Part shown: positions 55,200 through 63,265 of the stretch, piece by piece | Layout of the letters: every line of letters begins with the position of its first letter | Position numbering within the stretch: position 1 is the stretch's first letter | Assembly (NCBI RefSeq): GCF_023283985.1 | Contig: NZ_JAKIKU010000001.1 | Coordinates: 372,001 to 436,000 of the forward strand | Direction: 5' to 3' | DNA: 64,000 nucleotides | Source of the DNA: Shewanella electrodiphila | GTDB taxonomy: Bacteria; Pseudomonadota; Gammaproteobacteria; Enterobacterales; Shewanellaceae | The notes under the pieces: model-generated | The model's database searches: none | What the model saw: the letters and a program-made list of their open reading frames with translations, nothing else | What the model was told of the DNA's origin: nothing | Program-made: the position numbers and the translations under genes

Positions 55200-56741
55200 T
55201 TAGTGATTAGCAGGTTGCTCTAACTTCTCCATCACTTGCTTCAAGCTGAAGCTTGCCGCTTTTTGTCTTGGAGGGTATTCCTTAAATGTTTCAAGGAAAG
55301 TAGCAACATAAGCTTGCGCTGGTACTAACAAATATGCACGGTCAATCAACCAATCATAATAAGTGTTAGAGGTACGATCAGCTGTTTCGTATGGGTCCAT
55401 ACGCAGGTTAAATATTTTAGGAAGACGTAACTCAACAAAAGGTTCTGCCCAGATTTGAAGCGTACCTGTTACTCGCTGCTCTAAGAATACTGCTTTCCAG
55501 TTCTTATAACGTAGTGCAGCCAAGTCGCCATCATCAGTAAAGTAGAAAATTTCTTCACGTGGGCCCGCTTTCTCTTTACCTGTTAGGTAAGGTAGGAAGT
55601 TATAACCATCAAGATGGTTTTTAAACTTTTTACCATTTGCGCTGTAACCTTTCAGAAGTTTATCTTTAATTTTAGTATCACCAGCCGCAGCTGCGAATGT
55701 TGGCAGCCAATCCATGTGATGCATGATTTCGTTGGATACACTACCTGGTTCAATATTCCCTGGCCATCTCACCATAGCAGGAACACGGAAAGCGCCTTCC
55801 CAACTGGTATTTTTCTCACTTCTAAATGGCGTTAAACCTGCATCTGGCCAAGTGTTCATATGCGGGCCATTATCAGTTGAGTAAAACACAATAGTGTTAT
55901 CTTTAATGCCTAAGTCATCTACTTTTTTCAGCAGCTCACCAACATGGTTATCATGTTCAACCATACCGTCAGCATAGTTGCTTAAGCCACTAGAGCCTTG
56001 TAACTCAGGTTTGATGTGAGTGCGGAAATGCATACGAGTTGCATTCCACCAGACAAAGAAAGGCTTCTTAGATTTTACGCTTTTTTCCATAAAATCAAGG
56101 GCTGCTGAGACGGTTTCGTCATCAATGGTTTCCATTCTTTTTTTACTTAGTGGGCCAGTATCTTCAATTTTACCATCAGCTGTAGATTTGATAACGCCAC
56201 GTGGACCGAACTTTTTCAAAAACTCAGGATCTTTTGGGTAATCGACATTTTCAGGTTCTTCTTCAGCATTTAGATGGTACAAGTTACCTAAAAATTCATC
56301 AAAGCCATGCGCAGTGGGTAAAAACTCATCCTTATCTCCAAGGTGATTTTTACCAAATTGACCAGTAGCATAACCAAGAGGTTTCAATACTTCAGCAATA
56401 GTCGCATCTTCAGCTTGTAGGCCGATATCAGCACCCGGAAGTCCAACTTTACTTAAACCTGTTCTAAAAACACTTTGGCCAGTGATAAAGGTTGAGCGCC
56501 CTGCAGTACATGATTGCTCACCGTAGTAATCGGTAAACATCAGTCCTTCTTTAGCAATACTATCAATGTTAGGTGTTTTATAGCCCATCAAACCAAACGT
56601 ATAAGCACTGACATTGGCTTGGCCAATATCATCACCCCATATAACTAATATATTTGGCTTACTGGCTGCAGCAGCGCTTGCTGAAAGCATACCTATAGTA
56701 ACTGCAGTAGTTACTCCTAGGAACTTCTTGATTCTAACCAT
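55200..56741 (-). CDS. Periplasmic type I sulfatase (arylsulfatase family)
   Basis: 513 residues with a signal peptide (cleavage near AAA, residue 26). The sulfatase signature begins with CTAGR: Cys78 is the residue to be converted to formylglycine and Arg82 its partner. It is the C-x-A-x-R variant of the motif. Metal-binding residues include the double Asp in VIWGDDIGQ near residue 37 and STDNGPHMNTW near residue 290. GKNHLGD near residue 130 adds conserved Lys/His. It hydrolyses sulfate esters in the periplasm; the substrate is unknown. No NagR box precedes it, and no maturation enzyme is encoded in the window. A wide inverted repeat lies in its upstream region. Confidence 0.88.
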   Translation of the reverse strand: MVRIKKFLGVTTAVTIGMLSASAAAASKPNILVIWGDDIGQANVSAYTFGLMGYKTPNIDSIAKEGLMFTDYYGEQSCTAGRSTFITGQSVFRTGLSKVGLPGADIGLQAEDATIAEVLKPLGYATGQFGKNHLGDKDEFLPTAHGFDEFLGNLYHLNAEEEPENVDYPKDPEFLKKFGPRGVIKSTADGKIEDTGPLSKKRMETIDDETVSAALDFMEKSVKSKKPFFVWWNATRMHFRTHIKPELQGSSGLSNYADGMVEHDNHVGELLKKVDDLGIKDNTIVFYSTDNGPHMNTWPDAGLTPFRSEKNTSWEGAFRVPAMVRWPGNIEPGSVSNEIMHHMDWLPTFAAAAGDTKIKDKLLKGYSANGKKFKNHLDGYNFLPYLTGKEKAGPREEIFYFTDDGDLAALRYKNWKAVFLEQRVTGTLQIWAEPFVELRLPKIFNLRMDPYETADRTSNTYYDWLIDRAYLLVPAQAYVATFLETFKEYPPRQKAASFSLKQVMEKLEQPANH

Positions 56742-56780
56742 GTTAATTTCCCTATATGACTTGAAGATTGAAGTGGTACA

Positions 56781-56848
56781 TAAACAACACTAAGTATTAA
56801 CGTAACAGCTAAATTAGATATTTAACAAGTAGTAATAAGTGTTGTTTA
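56781..56848. repeat. Inverted repeat upstream of the sulfatase gene
   Basis: TAAACAACACT (56781-56791) and AGTGTTGTTTA (56838-56848) are perfect inverse copies, with a further TATTA/TAATA match beyond a three-base bulge. They flank 46 bp of A/T-rich DNA 40-110 bp before the sulfatase start. Two operator halves or a leader hairpin are both possible. Otherwise 56849-57061 shows nothing. Confidence 0.45.
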
Positions 56849-57061
56849 CATAAATATAGTGTAAATATGAATAAATATTTCACTGATGCGATAGTGTGAC
56901 TAAAACAAGACTAATTAATCACCAATACAGGTTGATGACAGATTTAGATCACTATTAAAACAGAATGAGGGAAGGTGAGTTGTTTGCCAAGGTGCTTACT
57001 TAATTGCTTAGGCGTTGATTTGAATTATGTATGAGTGAGTTGTGAGACAAATTTTAGACAC

Positions 57062-57092
57062 AAAAAAGCCACTCTATTGAGTGGCTGTTTTG
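57062..57092 (-). terminator. Terminator of the first tRNA-Phe/Thr unit
   Basis: AGCCACTC-TATT-GAGTGGCT stem followed on the minus strand by a run of six T, just after the tRNA-Thr 3' end. Confidence 0.85.
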
Positions 57093-57096
57093 TATA

Positions 57097-57172
<76 letters not shown>

Positions 57173-57210
57173 TTATCTTTTTAACAGTGACAACACTATT
57201 AAATAAATTG

Positions 57211-57286
57211 TGGTGCCCGAACCCGGAATCGAACCAGGGACACGAGGATTTTCAATCCTCTGCTCTACCGACTGAGCTATTCGGGC
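57211..57286 (-). tRNA. tRNA-Phe(GAA), copy 1
   Basis: A 76-nt cloverleaf on the minus strand, with CCA encoded. The acceptor is GCCCGAA / TTCGGGC, the D-arm contains AGCTCAGTCGGTAGAGC, the anticodon GAA is in ATTGAAAAT, and the T-arm contains GGTTCGATTCC. It lies 38 bp before tRNA-Thr on the same transcript. Confidence 0.95.
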
Positions 57287-57369
57287 AACTAAACTAAAGC
57301 GTTAGTTATCTACTTCAAACTGACAATATACTTGGTGGTTAACACCTGTCTCGTTTGGAGTGCGCACAT

Positions 57370-57396
57370 ACTATAGTCATGGTTCTCATCGTGCAA
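57370..57396 (-). promoter_or_regulatory. Promoter of tRNA unit 1
   Basis: On the minus strand TTGCAC, 15 bp, TATAGT, then a GC-rich discriminator (TGTGCGCAC). GC-rich discriminators are usual at stringently controlled tRNA promoters. The element is repeated before unit 2. Confidence 0.55.
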
Positions 57397-57721
57397 GTGC
57401 TTTTTAGCACTTTTGAACCAATCAGCGCTTAAGCGGCGATATAATATGCAAGCTAGCGATGAAATGATCTCTTTGGGGAGCTTACGTGGTAAAAATAGAA
57501 GCATAAAGGCTACAGAGAGCAGGTAGTTTGTTACTCGGCTAATGATGACCTAAAGGCAATACCATATGTTAACTAATATTGAAGCGACTTTTTTGAAGTG
57601 GCTTTATTGAAGTGCTTATTCAGAGCCAGTATATGAGTATGCATTAATTAGCTAACTTGACTTGAGTGTTGAATAAAGAAAATGAGATAAGTGCTTTAGA
57701 GTTTTTATCTAAAAACAGATA

Positions 57722-57751
57722 CAAAAAAGCCACTCTATTGAGTGGCTGTTC
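57722..57751 (-). terminator. Terminator of the second tRNA-Phe/Thr unit
   Basis: The same AGCCACTC-TATT-GAGTGGCT hairpin and T-run as at 57062, part of the duplicated segment. Confidence 0.85.
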
Positions 57752-57757
57752 TGTATA

Positions 57758-57833
<76 letters not shown>

Positions 57834-57871
57834 TTATCTTTTTAACAGTGACAACACTATTAAATAAATTA

Positions 57872-57947
57872 TGGTGCCCGAACCCGGAATCGAACCAGGG
57901 ACACGAGGATTTTCAATCCTCTGCTCTACCGACTGAGCTATTCGGGC
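57872..57947 (-). tRNA. tRNA-Phe(GAA), copy 2
   Basis: Identical over 76 nt to the copy at 57211; the 38-bp spacer to tRNA-Thr differs at one base. Confidence 0.95.
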
Positions 57948-58029
57948 AACTAAACTAAGCGTTAGTTAACTACTTCAAACTAGCTGCTAACTCACTTGTT
58001 AGTGGCTGTGTCGTTTGGAGTGGGCACAT

Positions 58030-58056
58030 ATTATAGGGATGGATTTAAACACGCAA
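58030..58056 (-). promoter_or_regulatory. Promoter of tRNA unit 2
   Basis: On the minus strand TTGCGT, 15 bp, a perfect TATAAT, then a GC-rich discriminator (TGTGCCCAC). It is a better match than the unit 1 promoter. Confidence 0.6.
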
Positions 58057-58331
58057 GTGGTTTTTTCAAACTTTTTAATTGTTCGCTTAGTTAGTATCCA
58101 AAATGGTGCTTTTTTGATGATTTTTACATAGAGGTTGAATCATTTCTTTCAATTCTAGTTCACTCTTCAGTTTGCGGTGGGAGTGACTATTTAGATGTTA
58201 TGACAAAAGCATTTGGTTTCCATAAGTACAACCTTTCGAAAAAATAGGATGTTTTAGGTTCTATTTTGCGATTTTATTTTAGGGTTAAAGCTATAAGATA
58301 AACATCATCGAAATACAGAGGGACATGCTCG

Positions 58332-58883
58332 ATGTTAGCAAATACTAAAAATGGCTATGGTTTAGTGACTATCATTATTCATTGGTTAAGCGCCTTAGCC
58401 ATCATAGGTTTATTTGGCCTAGGTTTTTGGATGGTGGATCTGACTTATTACAGTAGTTGGTATAAAACAGCTCCCGATATTCACAAAAGTGTCGGTATTC
58501 TGCTACTGGGGTTAACCTTGCTAAGGGTTTTATGGCGCTTCTTTTCTGTTAAACCTCAACCTGAACAATCTCATAAGGCTTGGGAACAGGTTGCAGCTAA
58601 GTGGGCTCATCGAGTGTTGTACGCTTTAATGCTGTTAATAATGGTAAGCGGCTTTCTAATTTCAACTGCAGATGGCAGAGGTATTTTGGTGTTTGATTGG
58701 TTTGAAGTGCCTTCATTAGGCCGCTTTATTTCTAACCAAGAAGATATTGCTGGGCTAGTTCATCAGTATTTGGCTTATAGCTTAATTGCACTTGTTATCA
58801 TCCATGCAGCTGGCGCGATTAAACACCAGCTTAAGGATAAAGACGGTACGTTAAGCAAAATGATTAAACCGATTCGAAAATAA
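58332..58883 (+). CDS. yceJ: Cytochrome b561 (YceJ-like)
   Basis: 183 residues with four transmembrane helices and histidines placed for two b hemes: IIHWLSALA near residue 18, DIHKSVGILLLGLTLLR near residue 51, and histidines near residues 145 and 159 (LVHQYLAYSLIALVIIHAAGAIKH). GAGGGA lies seven bases before the ATG. It belongs to the bacterial cytochrome b561 family like the gene at 527 but is a different subgroup. The next gene is yceI; in E. coli yceJ and yceI are likewise adjacent. It probably passes electrons from quinol to a periplasmic acceptor. Confidence 0.85.
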   Translation: MLANTKNGYGLVTIIIHWLSALAIIGLFGLGFWMVDLTYYSSWYKTAPDIHKSVGILLLGLTLLRVLWRFFSVKPQPEQSHKAWEQVAAKWAHRVLYALMLLIMVSGFLISTADGRGILVFDWFEVPSLGRFISNQEDIAGLVHQYLAYSLIALVIIHAAGAIKHQLKDKDGTLSKMIKPIRK

Positions 58884-59084
58884 TTTAGCTCGGTTTGTTA
58901 GCTCAGGATAATGAGTCCGCTCGGTATACAAAGCTCGGTAAATAAAGTATTGGCAGTCATTGCGACTCAATATTTGATATACGATTAACTGAGTTTGATT
59001 TTATTTAGACAGACAACAGACTTTTATCAACAGATTTTATCAATACATTTAATCTACTAAAGATTTATATAAGGGAATAGCAAA

Positions 59085-59660
59085 ATGAAAAAGCAACTTA
59101 TTGGCACACTAATCGGTTCAGCACTTTTAATGCCACTGACAGCGAATGCTGCAGACTATGTTATTGATACTCAGGGAGCTCACGCTTCTATCCAATTTAA
59201 AGTCAATCATCTGGGTTATAGCTTTGTAGCTGGCCGTTTTAATGATTTTGGTGGTGATTTTAGCTATGACGCAGCGAACATAGCTGGTTCAGCTATTAAC
59301 GTGACTATTAATACGACCAGTGTTGACTCTAACCATGCAGAAAGAGATAAGCATTTACGTGGCAGTGATTTTTTAAATACAGGTAAATTTCCACAGGCTG
59401 AATTTGCATCTACCAGTGTCGAAGATAAAGGTAATGGTCAACTTGTGCTGAATGGTAATTTAACCTTAAACGGTGTGACTAAACCGATTGCCATTGATGC
59501 AGCATTTATTGGCGAAGGCAAAGATCCATGGGGTGGATACCGTGCAGGTTTTGCAGGTACAACTGAATTTGCGATGAAAGACTTTGGCATCAAAATGGAC
59601 TTAGGGCCAGCGTCTGCCAATGTGACTTTAGATCTTATTGTTGAAGGTATAAAGCAATAA
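59085..59660 (+). CDS. yceI: YceI family periplasmic protein
   Basis: 191 residues. The signal peptide ends near ANA (residue 22). The mature part is a single YceI domain, a lipocalin-like barrel known to bind long isoprenoid chains. Characteristic segments are [43 protein letters not shown] and [11 protein letters not shown]. coli YceI is induced by high pH and osmotic stress. Here it follows yceJ after 201 bp, so it may have its own promoter. Confidence 0.92.
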   Translation: MKKQLIGTLIGSALLMPLTANAADYVIDTQGAHASIQFKVNHLGYSFVAGRFNDFGGDFSYDAANIAGSAINVTINTTSVDSNHAERDKHLRGSDFLNTGKFPQAEFASTSVEDKGNGQLVLNGNLTLNGVTKPIAIDAAFIGEGKDPWGGYRAGFAGTTEFAMKDFGIKMDLGPASANVTLDLIVEGIKQ

Positions 59661-59788
59661 ATTTGATGTTGTTGCCAGAAGTCGAACGCTAACTGGTTAT
59701 ACAATAATGCCGCTTAACTTTATCCAAAACAGTAAAGCAATAGCGTCATTGTTGTGTCTTTATAGGTATTTAAATCACCATATAATAG

Positions 59789-60682
59789 CTATTTAATCAG
59801 TTTGATTTTACCGAATACATCTGCACTTTTATAACCTCGATTCATATCGCCATCAACCGCTTTTATAGGATGCGAACCGATAAAATTCTCTCTTTGCTTT
59901 GAACCATCATTGTCACAATAAGCGAGCATTAACCCCATAACTTTACCGGCAGTAAGCGTAATAGGTGACACTTGGTTATGTGCAAAAGCATCTAAACTAT
60001 CATCATAGCTGTCAGGAAAGATGTGAATAGCCATCTCCCAGTATATCTTTTTAGGATTAATAGGATCACGAGTCCAAACTGTTTCGATATGTTCATTAAA
60101 GGTCATGGCTTGTTTAAGAGTAGAGAAATCCGCAACTTGTCGGTCTAACGCCACGTGATATGCAAACGCATTGTGGTTAAATTGATGCTCTCCACCTGAT
60201 GCATCTTCATCTAAAAATACCTCAACAGTATCATCATCCCAATATAGAACAGTTGGATCAGCAGTTTGATCGAACAGTACGTCATCAATAATTTCTGCGA
60301 GTAAAAACAACTTATCTTCACGCCAGAGTAATTTGTATTGGCCACTGAAATCATCTGCAGAAATAGCAGGGCCGATAATCATTTGATCAATGGGGTGCCA
60401 TTTAGCTTGCTGCCAGTCTGATTCGCTAGGGATGCCATCAAGAGTGATGTCACTATTGGCTCTATTAACCTCAATGATTTGATGGCTGTGTTCTTGATGC
60501 AATGTTTCAGTTGATAACTCGGCTGCAGCAACGGATAGTGTGCTAAAAAAAGGGCTTATAATTAATGCTAGGGCTACAGCGCTATGGTTAAATTTAACTC
60601 GGTTAAACATGCCTAAACTAGCAGTTGTCAGGTCATGATTTTGTTTATTGGGGATACGATAACGATTACTACACCATTCCAT
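59789..60682 (-). CDS. Secreted CBM9-like carbohydrate-binding protein
   Basis: About 297 residues from the ATG at 60682, which has GGAG ten bases upstream. An ATG at 60610 gives a more usual signal peptide (MFNRVKFNHS, then a hydrophobic run ending VAAA) but has a weak ribosome site; the frame also extends to 60751. After export, residues beyond the signal form one family 9 carbohydrate-binding-like sandwich: ITLDGIPSESDWQQA, LLAEIIDDVLFDQT, LYWDDDTVEVFLD and YWEMAIHIFPDSY. It has no visible catalytic domain. It lies after a GH94 phosphorylase gene on the same strand, so binding of a beta-glucan fragment is plausible. Confidence 0.7.
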   Translation of the reverse strand: MEWCSNRYRIPNKQNHDLTTASLGMFNRVKFNHSAVALALIISPFFSTLSVAAAELSTETLHQEHSHQIIEVNRANSDITLDGIPSESDWQQAKWHPIDQMIIGPAISADDFSGQYKLLWREDKLFLLAEIIDDVLFDQTADPTVLYWDDDTVEVFLDEDASGGEHQFNHNAFAYHVALDRQVADFSTLKQAMTFNEHIETVWTRDPINPKKIYWEMAIHIFPDSYDDSLDAFAHNQVSPITLTAGKVMGLMLAYCDNDGSKQRENFIGSHPIKAVDGDMNRGYKSADVFGKIKLIK

Positions 60683-60781
60683 AGTTTTCTTGCTCCGAAT
60701 TTGCATTTTATACTTTGTGATAAGTGTACTTGTGTTTAAAAATAACGTCACAGGCAGTCTATTCTATATGGTATTCGAATA

Positions 60782-60837
60782 AATAGATTAGATAATGCTA
60801 AAAGATAACAAACCCAGAAAGTGTTATCTAATCTATT
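60782..60837. repeat. Perfect 14-bp inverted repeat with a nested hairpin
   Basis: AATAGATTAGATAA (60782-60795) and TTATCTAATCTATT (60824-60837) are exact inverse copies around 28 bp. Inside, AGATAAC (60803) can pair instead with GTTATCT (60823), so two hairpins compete. It lies between the GH94 gene and the CBM9-like gene. No long T-run follows, so a terminator is only one option. Confidence 0.55.
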
Positions 60838-60870
60838 GTTTTTAAATCATTAAATAATATCTATGCTCAG

Positions 60871-63261
60871 TTAATTAACAGAGGGTGCCAATGGGAGAGC
60901 AACCTCAATGCAATAATTTTGTTTTGGCTTTATCGCTAATATAAATTCGCCCTGTTGATTGATATGAAGTGGAATCCCATCAACTAACACTTGCTGCTCT
61001 GAGATATGTTCTTCACGTTTTACATTGAGTTTAATTGTTGATTGTCTAAACAGACGAGTGACCTCTAACTTGTCCCAAGCGCTCGGTAACTGAGGTTGAA
61101 TTTTAAGACCGTCTTTAATCCCTTTTAAGCCAATTAATTGCTCGATGACGATTCGGTAAATCCATGCAACGGTGCCAGTATTAAATAATTGGCTGGATTT
61201 ACCTGCATCTTCAGGGTATTGAAAGTAAGCGCCGCGATAATAATTAGGGATAAATACAGGCAGTTGACCTCGGGCGAGGGTATCGCTATCTGAGCTAGGA
61301 TTAATCATGGTATTTAATAGCTCAAAAGCTGTGTCGGTTTCACCTCTCTCAAACAAAGCAAAAATATAAAATGCGCCAGCATGATTATAAACTGAGCCAT
61401 TTTCGCCGGTACCAGGGAATTTTTGCGTAAGCCTACCGACTTCTTCATGCATATGGGTATAACTTGGCGCCAGCATCATCATTCCAAAGGGGGTTTGCAA
61501 TTGTTGCTTGATTTGAGCCTGCATTAATGGCCATTGTTGCTCTGTGATGGCGCCAGAAAGCATGGAAAAACTTTGCGGGTTTAAATAGATTCGCCCTTCG
61601 GTATTTGCGCTGACACCGAAACAGTTGCCTGCATCGGTAATGCCTCGCGCAAACCATTCACCATCCCAACAATGTTGGTTAACATCTTGATTTAAAGTAT
61701 TGGCTTGTTGTCGCCATTTATCTGCTTGCGCACTTTCCCCAACAGCCACACTGACATCGGCCCATAACTTCATACTGTAGGCGCTTGCAAGGCTTAACCA
61801 GCTAGAAACACCGATGCCTTTATAGCCAACCATATTCATCGGATCGCACCAATCACCTTGGTTAATATAATTCAGGCCTCTGCTATCTCTTTGTGACCAT
61901 AAATAATCTAGGGCAAGGTTTATGTGTTCCAGCACGCTCACGCTATATTGATTATCTGAAAAGGGGATGTCTTGGTTAAGAAAGTCGTAATCACCAGTTT
62001 CATTTAAATAGGCTTCAATACAAATCACCAGCCAAACGCAATGATCTGTATGCGGGATTTGATTAATATACTTAAACTCTGAATCTGCATTTAACAAAAC
62101 ACCATCGGGCATTTCACCATTTTTATGTTGTTGTGACAGGGCTTTTATAAAGGCACTTTTGGTTTTATCAGGACTGATATACATCATCCCCATCGCATCT
62201 TGTAAGTAATTCCTAGTTTGCGGATCGGTGCTAAGGCGGTTGACATCACCATGATAAAAAACTTGCCTTGGCAGCCAATGATTAATGAAATTATCAAGTG
62301 CATTATTTGGGCTGCTAATTTCAAGTTTATTATCAGAAGTAGCAATATACTGCTGATATTTTTGTTTTGCCTTATTCAGTTTTTGTTCTGAACTGAGATA
62401 CTTTTGTTTGAGCTGCTTAGCTTCCTTAGCATCTTTAACTGGGGCAAAGATAAAGTTAAATTGCGATGACTCTTCAGGGCTTAAGCTTTGCGTAAACTGC
62501 ATTATGGCTGCAGGAGTTTGATAATGGGCAGGCTTAGAGGCTAAATGTTCATTTTTTATAGCATCAGGATTATTCAATCCGCCTTCACCTTCAAAAATAA
62601 CTTGTCGAGTCTCGTAGCTGGTTGGGTTTCTATCACTGATAAAAACCGTGGTGTCCTTAAAGTCTTTTTGAACAGGGTATTGTTCAACTTTTTGATAAGG
62701 CGTGACTGATTCACACAAAATGCTAGTAAGCGTGTCATCAAATCTTGCAGATTGATTCATCCAGGACATGTAGCCGACAGGGAAATAACTGTAGATGCTT
62801 AAATCTCGAATACTATCAGCATGATTGGTGACGCTAAGTTGCCAAAGTTCGGCTGTATCTTCTGCAGTTAACGATAAGCTCAGGTGGCAAGTTAGATTTA
62901 AATGCTCCACTTTCCAACTAATTTTATGTTTATCGACGATAAACTCAAACTTACTGTGCGCTTGTTTTACTGGGGCATAAGGGACTGAAAATATCTCACC
63001 CGTTTGATTATCCTTTATGTAGAAAAAGCGCCCCGGATGGTGGCTAAAATAGGCGTGCTCAGGCTGCATAAATGTCTTGGCTTCAAGGGCGGGGCCATGA
63101 GCGTATTTAGCCGGTTCAGGCTGCATAAATTGAGCCACGGCATAACCTCGACAATTCATTTGAATCATCATGTTTTCATTCCACAGAAAACCACATGCAT
63201 TTGGCATGCTGGTTGGGCTATGTAGACTGACAGCGCCATTTTGTTGGTTGTAAGTGATCAC
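60871..63261 (-). CDS. GH94-family glycoside phosphorylase
   Basis: About 796 residues from the GTG at 63261, which has AGGA eight bases upstream and lies four bases after the transporter stop; the frame to 63363 overlaps that gene. N-terminal beta-sandwich (GH94 glycosyltransferase-36 type) with PGRFFYIKDNQTGEIFS near residue 75, then an alpha/alpha barrel. The proposed catalytic acid lies in NQGDWCDPMNMVGYKG, equivalent to the DWND-type loop of cellobiose phosphorylases. A GTVAWIYRIVIEQLIGLKG helix and LKIQPQLPSAW near the end are typical. The DWCDPMNM form recalls cellobionic-acid-type phosphorylases more than cellobiose or chitobiose ones, from memory only. It would split a beta-glucoside with phosphate to give glucose-1-phosphate. 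Confidence 0.78.
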   Translation of the reverse strand: MITYNQQNGAVSLHSPTSMPNACGFLWNENMMIQMNCRGYAVAQFMQPEPAKYAHGPALEAKTFMQPEHAYFSHHPGRFFYIKDNQTGEIFSVPYAPVKQAHSKFEFIVDKHKISWKVEHLNLTCHLSLSLTAEDTAELWQLSVTNHADSIRDLSIYSYFPVGYMSWMNQSARFDDTLTSILCESVTPYQKVEQYPVQKDFKDTTVFISDRNPTSYETRQVIFEGEGGLNNPDAIKNEHLASKPAHYQTPAAIMQFTQSLSPEESSQFNFIFAPVKDAKEAKQLKQKYLSSEQKLNKAKQKYQQYIATSDNKLEISSPNNALDNFINHWLPRQVFYHGDVNRLSTDPQTRNYLQDAMGMMYISPDKTKSAFIKALSQQHKNGEMPDGVLLNADSEFKYINQIPHTDHCVWLVICIEAYLNETGDYDFLNQDIPFSDNQYSVSVLEHINLALDYLWSQRDSRGLNYINQGDWCDPMNMVGYKGIGVSSWLSLASAYSMKLWADVSVAVGESAQADKWRQQANTLNQDVNQHCWDGEWFARGITDAGNCFGVSANTEGRIYLNPQSFSMLSGAITEQQWPLMQAQIKQQLQTPFGMMMLAPSYTHMHEEVGRLTQKFPGTGENGSVYNHAGAFYIFALFERGETDTAFELLNTMINPSSDSDTLARGQLPVFIPNYYRGAYFQYPEDAGKSSQLFNTGTVAWIYRIVIEQLIGLKGIKDGLKIQPQLPSAWDKLEVTRLFRQSTIKLNVKREEHISEQQVLVDGIPLHINQQGEFILAIKPKQNYCIEVALPLAPSVN

Positions 63262-63265
63262 TATC

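Noticed and set aside
56940..56955. CRP-like TCACT half-site before the sulfatase
   Set aside because: Only one half is recognisable; the other matches two of five bases.
57310..57504. Minus-strand 64-residue open frame between the tRNA units
   Set aside because: It covers the promoter of tRNA unit 1, and its equivalent is not open in the second copy of the duplication.
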